A DNA stretch of 64,000 nucleotides, taken from contig CAVQFM010000020.1 of NCBI GenBank assembly GCA_963711705.1, positions 62,001 to 126,000 on the forward strand. The letters run 5' to 3'. This document shows positions 25,747 through 33,969 of the stretch, in pieces. The position numbers and the translations under genes were made by a program. The DNA comes from RYN-230 sp963711705. GTDB lineage: Bacteria; Actinomycetota; Actinomycetes; Streptosporangiales; Streptosporangiaceae. The notes below the pieces were generated by a model. That model was not told the origin of the DNA. It was given only the letters and a program-made list of their open reading frames with translations, and made no database searches. Position 1 is the first letter of the stretch. Each line of letters opens with the position of its first letter.

Positions 25747-26433
25747 ATGACTGAGCAGCCGGGGACCAGCACCGACCAGGACGGCGGGCGGCCGTCCGCG
25801 CGGCCGGACACCACCGTGGTGCACCTGGTGCGGCACGGTGAGGTCTACAACCCGGGTGGGATCCTGTACGGCCGCCTGCCCGGATTCCACCTGTCCGAAG
25901 AGGGCCGCCTGATGGCCAAGGCCGCCGCGGCGTTCCTGGCCGGCCGCGACGTCGTCGTGCTGCGCTCGTCGCCACTGGACCGGGCCCTGGAGACGGCCGC
26001 GCCGCTGGCCGCGCAGTTCAGCCTGGACGTGGTCACCGACGAGCGGCTGATCGAGCCGACCAACAAGTTCGAGGGGACCACGTTCGGCGTCGGCTCCGGC
26101 GCGCTGCGCCACCTGGCCAACTGGCGCTATCTGTACGATCCGTTCCGCCCGTCGTGGGGTGAGCCGTACCGGGCCATCGCGGCCCGGATGCTGTCCGCGC
26201 TGGCCGATGTGGCCCGGGACGCCCGCGGGCACGAGGCCGTCTGTGTCAGCCACCAGCTGCCGATCTGGACCGCCCGCCGGGCGGCCGAGGGCAAGCGGCT
26301 GTGGCACCACCCCGGGTACCGGCAGTGCGCGCTGGCCAGCGTGACCAGCTTCCGCTACTCCGGTGACCAGATCACCGGGCTCAGCTACGCCGAGCCGGCC
26401 GGGCCGGGCCGCCCGCAGGTGCCGGGGGCGTGA
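25747..26433 (+). CDS. Histidine phosphatase superfamily protein (phosphoglycerate-mutase-like)
   Basis: A 228-residue protein with the phosphohistidine motif HLVRHGEVYNP (RHG near residue 30) and the later SSPLDRALETA, EPTNKFEGTTFG and VCVSHQLPIWTARRAAEG, which holds the second catalytic histidine. The segment YDPFRPSWGEPYRAIAARM is typical of the actinobacterial subgroup found beside cytochrome c biogenesis genes. Substrate unknown. It is followed by resA after 94 bases and probably heads this operon. Confidence 0.9.
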   Translation: MTEQPGTSTDQDGGRPSARPDTTVVHLVRHGEVYNPGGILYGRLPGFHLSEEGRLMAKAAAAFLAGRDVVVLRSSPLDRALETAAPLAAQFSLDVVTDERLIEPTNKFEGTTFGVGSGALRHLANWRYLYDPFRPSWGEPYRAIAARMLSALADVARDARGHEAVCVSHQLPIWTARRAAEGKRLWHHPGYRQCALASVTSFRYSGDQITGLSYAEPAGPGRPQVPGA

Positions 26434-26527
26434 AGCGCCCGCCGCCGGGAAGCCGGCCCGCTGTCCGCGGGCTGGGCGCGGTCCGGCAGAATAGGGCCCG
26501 GTACTACTGCCTGTAGGAGATTTCCGC

Positions 26528-27157
26528 GTGTCCCGTCGCCCCCGCACGCCGTCCCGGATCCGGGTCCGCCCGGGCCGGGCCGTGACCACGGCTGTGCTGG
26601 CGGCTGCCTCGGCGCTGGCGCTGGCTGGCTGCGCGGGCGGGGCCATCGCGTCGAACACCCCGGCCAGCAACGGCCAGAGCTTCGTCGCGGGCAGCCCGGG
26701 CACCACGCTGTACCGGGCTGGGGCCGGGCCGCAGGCCCCCGCAGTGACGGGCCCGGTGGTCGGCGGCGGCCGGCTCAGCCTGGCGTCCTATCGCGGCCAC
26801 GTGGTGGTGCTGAACTTCTGGGGTTCCTGGTGCACGCCGTGCCGGGAAGAAGCTCCCGACCTGGCCGCGCTGGCCAATCACTTCCGGCCCGCCGGGGTGC
26901 GGTTCGTCGGCATCGACATCCGGGACAGCCCGGCCAGCGCGCAGGCCTTCACCAGTGACTTCCGGATCAGCTACCCGAGCCTGAACGACCCGGGCGACAC
27001 GATCGCCCTCGATTTCCGTGACACCGTGCCACCCGCCGGGATTCCCACCACACTGGTGGTAGCGCGCGGCGGCCGGATCGCGGCCCGGGTGATCGGCCCG
27101 GTGACCTATTCCGGCCTCAAGAGCCTCATCCAGCGGGTGGCGGCGCAGCCCGGATGA
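26528..27157 (+). CDS. resA: ResA/TlpA-like thioredoxin lipoprotein (cytochrome c maturation)
   Basis: Membrane-anchored thiol-disulfide reductase that keeps apocytochrome c CXXCH cysteines reduced on the outer face. A signal peptide ends in the lipobox LALAGC (C35). The thioredoxin domain has the active site FWGSWCTPCREEAPDLAA (C102, C105), the segment FVGIDIRDSPASAQAF, and the cis-proline loop PPAGIPTTLVV. GTG 26528 follows GTAGGAG. Its stop overlaps the resB start (ATGA). In the usual actinobacterial order ccdA, which passes electrons to this protein, would lie between the two, but it is absent here. Confidence 0.92.
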   Translation: MSRRPRTPSRIRVRPGRAVTTAVLAAASALALAGCAGGAIASNTPASNGQSFVAGSPGTTLYRAGAGPQAPAVTGPVVGGGRLSLASYRGHVVVLNFWGSWCTPCREEAPDLAALANHFRPAGVRFVGIDIRDSPASAQAFTSDFRISYPSLNDPGDTIALDFRDTVPPAGIPTTLVVARGGRIAARVIGPVTYSGLKSLIQRVAAQPG

Positions 27158-28830
27158 CCGAGACCTCCCAGATGACCAGTACCTCGCAGGCCGGACCGGC
27201 CGGGACCAGCCCGCCGCAGCCCAGTGGCGGCGGGCCCGGGACCGGTGGCCAGGGCACCGGCCGGGTGAGCCCGTTCGGCGCCCAGGGCTGGCTGCGCTGG
27301 GTGTGGCGGCAGCTGACCTCGATGCGCACCGCGCTGATCCTGCTGTTCCTGCTGGCGGTAGCCAGCGTGCCCGGCTCGCTGCTGCCGCAGCAGGGCATCG
27401 ACCCGGCCGCCGTCCAGCAGTACTACACCTCGCATCCGGCCCTGGCCCCGTGGCTGGCCCGGCTGTCCCTGTTCAACGTGTTCGCCGCCCCCTGGTTCGC
27501 CGCGATCTACCTGCTGCTGTTCCTCTCGCTGGCGGGCTGCGTGGTTCCGCGCACGTTCCGGCTGGCCCGGTCGGCCCGGGCGCTGCCCCCGCCGGCCCCG
27601 CGCCACGTGGCCCGGCTGCCATCCTCGGCCCGGCAGCAGACCGACCGCGATCCGGCGGCCGCGCTGGACGCGGCCGCGGCCGTGCTGCGGCAGCGCAAGT
27701 TCCGGCTGCGCACCGGGGACGGCTGGCTGTCCGCGGAAAAGGGCTACCGCCGGGAATTCGGCAACCTGCTCTTCCACCTGGCGCTGCTCGGGCTGCTCGG
27801 CGCGGTCGCGCTGGGCGGGCTGTTCGGCTACAAGGCCAACCGGCTGCTGGTGTCCGGTTCGTCGTTCGCGAACACAGTGACCGCCCTGGACACATTCCGC
27901 CCGGGCCGGCTGGTGTCCTCCGGCGACCTGCAGCCGTTCAGCCTCACCCTCAACCGGTTCAGCGCCTCCTACGTGACCTCCGGGACGGAGCGGGGCCAGC
28001 CGTCCGCGTTCAACGCGGACGTCAGCTACACCGCGCAGCCCGGGGCGCCCGTCCGCCACGACGTGCTGCGGGTAAACCACCCACTGGCGGTGGACGGCGC
28101 CAAGGTGTACCTGATCGGGCACGGGTACGCGCCGGTCTTCAAGGTCACCGACGGCACCGGGAAGGTGGTTTTCGACCAGCCGGTGCCGTTCATCTCGGTA
28201 GGCAACTCGGGCCTCACTTCCGAGGGGGTCATCAAGGTCCCCGATGCCCAGCCCGACCAGCTCGGGTTCGCGGGCGTGTTCCTGCCCACCGCGGTGGACG
28301 TCGGCGGGACGCTGGAGTCCGCCTTCCCGGCCCCGCTGCTGCCCCGGGTCAGCCTGGTCTCCTACAAGGGCAATCTGGGCATGGACAGCGGCCCGCCGCA
28401 GTCGGTGTACCAGCTGAACACCGCGCACCTGACCCAGCTGCCGGTCCCGCCGCGGCCGCTGGCGCCAGGCCAGTCGATCAGGCTGCCGGGCGGGGCCGGA
28501 ACGGTCACCTTCACTGGCTACCGGCAGTGGATCAGCCTGGCCATTACCTATGACCCGGGGCAGCTGCCGGCGCTGATCGCCGGGGCGGCCGCACTGGCCG
28601 GCCTGCTGCTGTCCTTCTTCGTCCGGCGCCGCCGGATGTTCGTCCGCGCCTATCCCGGCCCGGACGGGACGACCCGGGTGGATGTGGGCGGACTCGCCCG
28701 GTCCGACCCGGCGGGCGGCTTCGACGAAGAGTTCGCCGGCCTGGCCGAAGCGCTCCGCGGCGCGTACGCGGGCACCACCGTGGCCGATGACCCGCAGCTC
28801 ACCACGACATCACCCGGGGAGCGAGACTGA
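27154..28830 (+). CDS. resB: System II cytochrome c biogenesis protein ResB (Ccs1)
   Basis: Integral membrane partner of CcsB in the haem-lyase complex of system II, 558 residues. Transmembrane helices are near residues 50-70 (TALILLFLLAVASVPGSLLP), 108-128 (WFAAIYLLLFLSLAGCVVP), 205-225 (NLLFHLALLGLLGAVALGGL) and close to the C-terminus (ALIAGAAALAGLLLSFFVRR). The long extracytoplasmic loop between the third and fourth helices includes YLIGHGYAPVFKVTDG. A Gly/Pro-rich leader of about 40 residues precedes the first helix. It overlaps resA by four bases and touches ccsB at its stop codon. Confidence 0.93.
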   Translation: MTETSQMTSTSQAGPAGTSPPQPSGGGPGTGGQGTGRVSPFGAQGWLRWVWRQLTSMRTALILLFLLAVASVPGSLLPQQGIDPAAVQQYYTSHPALAPWLARLSLFNVFAAPWFAAIYLLLFLSLAGCVVPRTFRLARSARALPPPAPRHVARLPSSARQQTDRDPAAALDAAAAVLRQRKFRLRTGDGWLSAEKGYRREFGNLLFHLALLGLLGAVALGGLFGYKANRLLVSGSSFANTVTALDTFRPGRLVSSGDLQPFSLTLNRFSASYVTSGTERGQPSAFNADVSYTAQPGAPVRHDVLRVNHPLAVDGAKVYLIGHGYAPVFKVTDGTGKVVFDQPVPFISVGNSGLTSEGVIKVPDAQPDQLGFAGVFLPTAVDVGGTLESAFPAPLLPRVSLVSYKGNLGMDSGPPQSVYQLNTAHLTQLPVPPRPLAPGQSIRLPGGAGTVTFTGYRQWISLAITYDPGQLPALIAGAAALAGLLLSFFVRRRRMFVRAYPGPDGTTRVDVGGLARSDPAGGFDEEFAGLAEALRGAYAGTTVADDPQLTTTSPGERD

Positions 28831-29949
28831 TGCCCATCAACCAGGGGCTGTCCCACTTCAGTGACCACTTCCTGATGGTCGCCCTGCTGCTGTACTTCCT
28901 GGCCGTGCTGGCCTTCGCGGCCGACTTCGCTTTCGGCCGGCGCGCTACTGGTGCCACCGGGTCCGCCGAGCCAGCCGAACTGGTGCCGGCCGGCGTGGCC
29001 GCGCCGGCCGCCGGGGGAGCCCAGGCCGCAGGGGCGGACGGGGCCGCCGGGCCCCCGGCCGCGACGGCCGCCAGCAGCCCGGCCACGGCCGGCGCGGGGA
29101 GCGGTGGCGCCGGGACCGGGACGGCCGGGCCCACCGGCGGCGCCGCGGGCAGGCCGGGGATCCTGGGCCGGCGGGCCTGGCCTGGCCGGGCCGTGGGTAC
29201 GGGCCGGGCTCGGCCTGGTCATCATCGGGCTGGCGCTGCACATCGTCGGGGTGATCACCCGCGGGCTCGCCGTGCACCGCGTGCCGTGGGGCGACATGTA
29301 CGAGTTCGTGATCGCCGTCTCGTGCGTCGCGGTCATCTTCTTCGTCGGCCTGATGATCAAGTACCGGCCGTACTACCTGGGCTTGTTCGTGATGGCGCCG
29401 ATTGTGATCATCATCGGGCTGGCCCAGACGGTGATCTACACGCCGGCCGGGCCGATCGCCGTGGCGCTGAACTCCTACTGGCTGGCCATCCACGTGACCG
29501 CGATCACCCTGGCCAGCGGGACCTATGTGGTGGCCGCCGTGCTCGCGGTGGTGTTCCTGTTCGCCGACCGGCACAGCAGGCGGGTCGCGGCCGGGCTGCC
29601 GGTCCGCAACGGTGAGGTGTTCCGGCTGCTGCCCAGCCCGGAACGGATCGATCAGCTCGCCTACCGCACGGTGGTGTTCGCCTTCCCGCTGTGGACCTTC
29701 GGCATCATGGCCGGGGCGATCTGGGCAGACCAGGCCTGGGGCCGGTACTGGGGCTGGGATCCCACCGAGACCTGGGCCTTCATCACCTGGGTGGTGTACG
29801 CGTGCTTCCTGCACGCCCGGGTCACCGCGGGCTGGCGGGGCCGCCGGGCCGCCTACATCCAGCTGGCTGGCTTCGGCTGCCTGCTGTTCAACCTGCTCGG
29901 GGTCAGCATCTTCGTCACTGGCCTGCACTCGTATGCCGGGCTGAACTGA
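28830..29949 (+). CDS. ccsB: System II cytochrome c biogenesis haem-handling protein CcsB/ResC (frameshifted)
   Basis: Polytopic haem-delivery protein. The N-terminal helix (HFLMVALLLYFLAVLAFAAD) and an Ala/Gly/Pro-rich linker are in the frame of the ATG at 28830. The rest (LGLVIIGLALHIVGVITRGL, then the haem-handling motif WGRYWGWDPTETWAFITWVV) is in another frame ending 29949. The break lies in the low-complexity linker between about 29150 and 29205, and the total length is off by one base. The essential-like motif is intact, so an indel error is likely. The frame of the second part is open through the linker, giving no natural separate start. Conserved histidines flank the motif (ALHIVG, SYWLAIHVTAITL). 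Confidence 0.9.
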
Positions 29950-29988
29950 GCCGCACCCGGCCGGCCGCGGCCCCGCCGGGCCGTCTGC

Positions 29989-30276
29989 TTAGTTCTGGTC
30001 CGGATCCTGGTCGCCGCGGATGACCCGGTCGAGCTCCTGGAGGAACTCGGGATCGTCGTCCGGGCCCCGGGGGACGGACCACTCCGCAGGCGGCGGTGCA
30101 CCATCTGGTGACGCCCAGTCATCGCCGGAGGCTTGCCGTGCCCGGCCCGCCGGGTGCCGGCGGTAGGCGGCGTCAGCGGCCGATCCGGCCGGATGCGCCA
30201 GCCGCCGTGGACGTCTTGACCAGCACAACCACAGACCCGCCAGGACCAGCGCAGACACCGCTCCGACCAGCCACAT
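29989..30276 (-). CDS. Small membrane-anchored hypothetical protein
   Basis: A 95-residue protein with one N-terminal helix (MWLVGAVSALVLAGLWLCWS), a basic RRPRRLA segment and a hydrophilic tail ending DDDPEFLQELDRVIRGDQDP. Short proteins of this build, with the acidic EFLxELDRxIRG ending, are found after ccsB in related actinobacteria; their role is unknown. The gene converges on ccsB and diverges from the lethal-factor-like peptidase locus across a promoter region holding 17-base direct repeats. Confidence 0.75.
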   Translation of the reverse strand: MWLVGAVSALVLAGLWLCWSRRPRRLAHPAGSAADAAYRRHPAGRARQASGDDWASPDGAPPPAEWSVPRGPDDDPEFLQELDRVIRGDQDPDQN

Positions 30277-30333
30277 GCGCGCAGCTTAGCCGCAGCCGTG
30301 CTCAGTTCGTGAGGGATTAAGCCGTGTTGCCGG

Positions 30334-30384
30334 GTAACCAACCCCGTTCCGTAACCAATTACGTTCAGTAACGAGAGATGACGT
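30334..30384. promoter_or_regulatory. Three direct repeats with 17-bp period (possible activator or repressor sites)
   Basis: GTAACCAA at 30334, GTAACCAA at 30351 and GTAACGAG at 30368 are spaced exactly 17 bases apart, and the first two units also share CGTTC at the same offset. They lie between two divergent genes in a locally AT-richer patch, as expected for cooperative regulator binding. The regulator is unknown. Confidence 0.6.
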
Positions 30385-30432
30385 TCTCAGTGTTTCGGCA
30401 TACCCTGGCACCCTGGCACGCGATCGCTGGGA

Positions 30433-30849
30433 GTGCGACATATGCGGCTGCGGCTTATCGATCGCGTTCGCCGGTTCCTCCGGCCGGGCCGGGGAGGCGC
30501 GCGGTCCCCGGGTACGGCCGGATCCGGCGGCCCGGTTAACGGCAGTGCAGCCAGCAGCTACAGCTCCGGCCGCCACCGGCGGGACTACCTGATCCCGGGC
30601 CAGCCTGGCCCGGCTCAGCCGGGCCAGGAGCCTCCGTGGGCTGACTGGCCGGGTGAGCCTCCGGCAGCCGAGTGGCCGGGTGAGCCTCCGGCAGCCGGCG
30701 GGGTGAGCCCGGGCGGCTGGCTGGCCGGGTGCCACCCAGTCGGCCAGGGACGGGGCACCGCCGCCGTGGGCCCCGCAGCCGCCGCCTGCACCGCCGTCAT
30801 CCCCACGCCCGGCACTGCCCCGCCGCGCGCCCCGCCGCAAGCCGCGTAA
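30433..30849 (+). CDS. Proline-rich N-terminal segment of the lethal-factor-like peptidase gene (frameshifted) or separate ORF
   Basis: The frame starts with ATG/GTG codons at 30433-30441 and reads MRLRLIDRVRRFLRPGRGG, then a Gly/Ser/Pro-rich stretch with repeats (PGEPPAAEWPGEPPAAG). From about 30720 it loses this character, while the next frame takes up a Pro/Ala-rich linker (GAPPPWAPQPPPAPPSSPRP) that runs without a stop into the peptidase domain. One surplus base between 30700 and 30760 would explain it, giving one protein of about 464 residues. I treat this as the N-terminus of that protein, but an independent ORF cannot be excluded. Confidence 0.5.
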   Translation: MRHMRLRLIDRVRRFLRPGRGGARSPGTAGSGGPVNGSAASSYSSGRHRRDYLIPGQPGPAQPGQEPPWADWPGEPPAAEWPGEPPAAGGVSPGGWLAGCHPVGQGRGTAAVGPAAAACTAVIPTPGTAPPRAPPQAA

Positions 30850-30940
30850 CCCGCCGCCCGGGCCGCCGGGTGCGGATTCCCCGGCGGGTGGCCCGGCCGC
30901 GCCACCGCCCGGGCCCGGCGGCGGGCTGCTGCCCCGCCGG

Positions 30941-31828
30941 GTGCCCCGCACCCCAGCCGCCGGGCCCCGCACCCCAGCCGCCGGGCCGCGGACGCCTGCC
31001 GCCGAGCCGGGGCCCGACGGCCAGCCGGCCGGGCCAGGCCGCGGCATCGCCCGGCAGGCCGGACCAGACCGGGCCGCCATCCGCCCGGCACCCGGGCAAG
31101 CGGCCCCGGGCCGGGCGGCACTGGGCCGGGGTGCCGCGCAGGACGCCCCCGCGCAGGCCCAGGCCCGGCCAGTATCCAGCCAGGTCCCCGCCGGGCTGGC
31201 CTGGTACGAGGTCGCGCACGCCCGGCGGGCCGCGGAAGGCTACGCCGACTGCGGGCCGCTGGAACGGGTGCTGCGCCGCGAATGGCCCGCCGCCGAGGTG
31301 CCGTCCGCCCCGGTCGTCCGCGCGGTCAACCGGCTCGCCCAGCTTCCGCACGTCATCAAGGACATCCTGGCCGCCGGGCTGGATGCGATCCACGTCGGTG
31401 ACGGCGGCGTCCCGGACCTGGACGACATGTCCCGGCTGCACGGCGTCCCGCTGCCGTCCGGCCGGGCGACCTGGGACGCCTGCGCCGGCGCCTACGGCGA
31501 GCGGAAGATCATCGTTGGCTCGCGGCCGTCAGCGGCCCCGGACGTCATGTGCCACGAGGTCGGGCACGCCCTCGACGACATCGACCGGGAGAACGGAACC
31601 TGGCAGTCGGACTCGGCCGAGTTCCGCCAGCTCTACCAGCGCTGCCAGGAGTCCCTGGTGAGCGATTTCCACAAGCAGGCCGGGGAACTGGGCCGCCGCG
31701 AGTTCTTCGCCGACGCCTTCGCGGCGATCGCTTCCCGGCAGCGCCCGGCGCTCGTGGACATGCTCGGCGGCAACACCAGGCCGGCTCTCGATGTCATGCT
31801 CTACTTCAATCTCCGCTACGGGCTTTAG
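30941..31828 (+). CDS. Anthrax lethal-factor-like (ATLF/M34-type) zinc metallopeptidase domain protein
   Basis: Counting from the GTG at 30941, the first 85 residues are Pro/Ala/Gly-rich repeats (PRTPAAGPRTPAAGPRTPAA). The catalytic domain follows (about 88-295). The zinc motif is HEVGH (H205-H209) in DVMCHEVGHALDDIDREN, with a probable third ligand in RREFFADAFAA (E254). This pattern matches the lethal-factor N/C-terminal peptidase domain present in many secreted or intracellular proteins of Streptomyces and Bacillus. No signal peptide is visible here. The real start probably lies upstream of 30941, perhaps at 30433 across a frameshift. The substrate is unknown; nothing next to it suggests an immunity gene. 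Confidence 0.8.
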   Translation: MPRTPAAGPRTPAAGPRTPAAEPGPDGQPAGPGRGIARQAGPDRAAIRPAPGQAAPGRAALGRGAAQDAPAQAQARPVSSQVPAGLAWYEVAHARRAAEGYADCGPLERVLRREWPAAEVPSAPVVRAVNRLAQLPHVIKDILAAGLDAIHVGDGGVPDLDDMSRLHGVPLPSGRATWDACAGAYGERKIIVGSRPSAAPDVMCHEVGHALDDIDRENGTWQSDSAEFRQLYQRCQESLVSDFHKQAGELGRREFFADAFAAIASRQRPALVDMLGGNTRPALDVMLYFNLRYGL

Positions 31829-31839
31829 AGTGATCAGTG

Positions 31840-32103
31840 ATGTTCGTCATCCAGCTGCCCAACGGGAACCTCCTGGTTCCCGAGTCGGTCCTGGCCGAAG
31901 AAGGACAGCTGATCGGCGATGCGTATGTGGAGATCGGGCCCGCGGACGCGGATTACCGCCGCCTGGCCGAGCAGGCCGTGACCGAAGAGGAAATGGAAGA
32001 GCGGCGCCGTCAGTGGGAAGCCGGGGACGAAGAGCTGCAGCGGCAGTTCGCTGAATTCCTGGCCAGCCAGGGTGGTTCGGGGCGCGGGCCGGACCAGCAG
32101 TAA
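31840..32103 (+). CDS. Small acidic coiled-coil hypothetical protein
   Basis: An 87-residue protein beginning MFVIQLPNGNLLVPESVLAE. The second half is a charged helix (LAEQAVTEEEMEERRRQWEA, then GDEELQRQFAEFLASQGG) likely to form a coiled coil. It starts 11 bases after the peptidase stop, so the two may be cotranscribed. ATG 31840 is chosen; GTG 31837 is equally possible. The family is unknown to me. Confidence 0.7.
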   Translation: MFVIQLPNGNLLVPESVLAEEGQLIGDAYVEIGPADADYRRLAEQAVTEEEMEERRRQWEAGDEELQRQFAEFLASQGGSGRGPDQQ

Positions 32104-32140
32104 CGCCGCACGATGGCCGGCCGGACGGCGACCCGGCGGG

Positions 32141-32350
32141 CTACTCGGCCCGCCGGTCCTCGACCACGGTCGTGGCCTCGCCGCGGAGCAGCGCACGTAC
32201 TTCGGATTCACGGAACCGCCGGTGGCCGCCGGGCGTACGGATGCTGCTGATCCGGCCGGACGCCGCCCACCGGGTCACCGTTTTCGGGTCTACCCGGAAG
32301 AGCGCCGCGACCTCGCCAGGCGTCAGCAGCCGCTCAGTGTTGGCGTCCAC
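32141..32350 (-). CDS. bldC: BldC-family developmental regulator
   Basis: A 69-residue MerR-like winged-helix protein, nearly all DNA-binding domain: LLTPGEVAALFRVDPKTVTR, then WAASGRISSIRTPGGHRRFR. This is the BldC signature; in Streptomyces BldC binds direct repeats cooperatively and controls the switch to sporulation. The GTG start at 32350 has a strong GGAGGAGA site. The C-terminal tail after the domain (GEATTVVEDRRAE) is short. It converges on the small coiled-coil gene and diverges from the threonine dehydratase-like gene. Confidence 0.92.
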   Translation of the reverse strand: MDANTERLLTPGEVAALFRVDPKTVTRWAASGRISSIRTPGGHRRFRESEVRALLRGEATTVVEDRRAE

Positions 32351-32546
32351 ACACGTCTCCTCCAGACCAGCGGCACCGGGCGAAGCGCTCGGCCTGTCCC
32401 AAGTGTGGCGACAAACGATGGTTTTCTCCCTAGTTTCCGTAAAACTTGGCGAACGCCGATCGACGGGCCGGCGAGTGTGCCGCTGCGCCGGGCCGCATCG
32501 CCGGCCACCAAGGTCATCCAGGCGGCCGGGCCGTAGGGTTGAGCCC

Positions 32547-33537
32547 GTGCCATCGCTCGTCTCGATTGGGGAAATCCGGGCCGCCGCGGCGTCGCTGGCC
32601 GGCGTCACGGTCCGCACCCCGCTGGTGCCCTTCCCCGGGGCCGACCCGGCCCTGCTGATCAAGCCCGAATCACTCCAGCCGACCGGATCGTTCAAGCTGC
32701 GCGGCGCCTACGCGGCGATGAGCGCGCTGCCCGCGGCCGCCCGGGAGCGCGGCGTGGTCGCCCATTCCAGCGGGAATCACGGCCAGGCGGTGGCCTACGC
32801 CGCCGCCCGGCTCGGCCTGCCCGCGGTCATCGTGGTCCCGGAAAACGCCGCCCCGGTCAAGGTCGCGGCCATCCGCGCGCTGGGCGCCGAGGTGGTGGTC
32901 TCGGCGCCGGACCTCGCCGCGCGGCTCGCCGCCACCCAGGAGATCGCCAGGGAGCGCGGCGCGGTGCCCATCCCGCCGTTCGACGACCGCCGGGTGATCG
33001 CCGGGCAGGGCACGATCGGGCTGGAGATCGCCGCCGACTGCCCTGAGGTGGGCCTGGTGGTCGTGCCGGTAGCGGGCGGCGGGCTGATCTCCGGCATCGC
33101 CACGGCCCTGCACACGCTCAGCCCGGGAGCCACGGTGATCGGGGTGGAGCCGGAACTGGCCGCGGACGCCCGGGATTCACTGCGCGAGGGCAGGCAGGTG
33201 CCCTGGCCGCCGGAGGCGACCCGGCGGACCATCGCCGACGCACTGCGCGCCGACCAGGTCGGCGCGCTGCCCCTGCAGCACATGCGGGAGTACGTGGCCG
33301 GCATCGTCACCGTGACCGAGGACGAGATCCGCGCCGCGGTGCGGCGGCTCGCCCTGGAGGCCCGGCTGATCGCCGAGCCAGGCGGCGCGGTCGCGGCGGC
33401 CGCGTGCCTGTTCCGGCGGAAGGAACTGCCCGCCGCGACGACCACGGTCGCGATGCTGTCCGGCGGCAACATCGACCCGGCAGCTGCTGGTAGACATCCT
33501 GGGCAGCCCGCCCGCCCCTGGGCTGGGCCCGGGCTGA
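32547..33537 (+). CDS. Threonine/serine dehydratase-like PLP enzyme (C-terminus frameshifted)
   Basis: Fold-type II PLP enzyme of about 330 residues without an ACT domain, like catabolic threonine dehydratase or serine/threonine racemase. The PLP lysine is in LQPTGSFKLRGAYAAM. The phosphate-binding glycine loop is VVVPVAGGGLISGIATAL and the asparagine loop is HSSGNHGQAVAYA. After AMLSGGNIDP the frame falls into Ala/Gly/Pro sequence ending at 33605. One surplus G at about 33477-33480 removed gives QLLVDILGSPPAPGLGPG and a stop at 33537, the expected family ending. GTG 32547 is chosen as the start. A second, ACT-bearing dehydratase is at 58816. Confidence 0.85.
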
Positions 33538-33617
33538 CCAGCGCACCCGGAGCGCCCGGCCCGGCTGGGCCGCCCCCGGGCAGGCCGGATGTGCGGCCGC
33601 AGTAGGCTGAGACCGCT

Positions 33618-33869
33618 ATGCGGTCCGCTATCGCCTACACCACCGCCCGGATCCTGCTGTTCGTCGCGGCAACCGGGCTGCTCTACCTGGCCGGCGCCCG
33701 GGGCCTGCTGCTGCTCGGCCTGGCCCTGCTGATCAGCGGCATCGCCAGCTACGTGCTGCTGTCCCGGCAGCGGGACGCGATGTCCGGCGCGATCGCCGCC
33801 CGGCTGCAGGGCCTGCGCGGCCTGGGCCGCCGCCTCGACGCGGGCAGCCGCGCCGAAGACGACGACTGA
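33618..33869 (+). CDS. DUF4229 small membrane protein
   Basis: An 83-residue protein with two transmembrane helices (ARILLFVAATGLLYLAGA and GLLLLGLALLISGIASYVLL) and a basic-to-acidic soluble tail (SRQRDAMSGAIAARLQGLRG). This matches DUF4229, a conserved actinobacterial family of unknown role. ATG 33618. A hairpin follows directly after the stop. Confidence 0.8.
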   Translation: MRSAIAYTTARILLFVAATGLLYLAGARGLLLLGLALLISGIASYVLLSRQRDAMSGAIAARLQGLRGLGRRLDAGSRAEDDD

Positions 33870-33899
33870 CCCGCCGCCCGGCCAGCGCCGGACGGCGGG
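33870..33899. terminator. Hairpin between convergent genes
   Basis: CCCGCCG (33870-33876) pairs with CGGCGGG (33893-33899) and an inner CCGG/CCGG extends the stem. It begins one base after the DUF4229 stop and could serve both converging transcripts. Confidence 0.55.
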
Positions 33900-33969
33900 C
33901 ATTGATATGCAAAGCGTGGGCCATGTCCATGGCCGAGCAGCGGTCCGGGATCGGGTCCCAGGAGACCAG

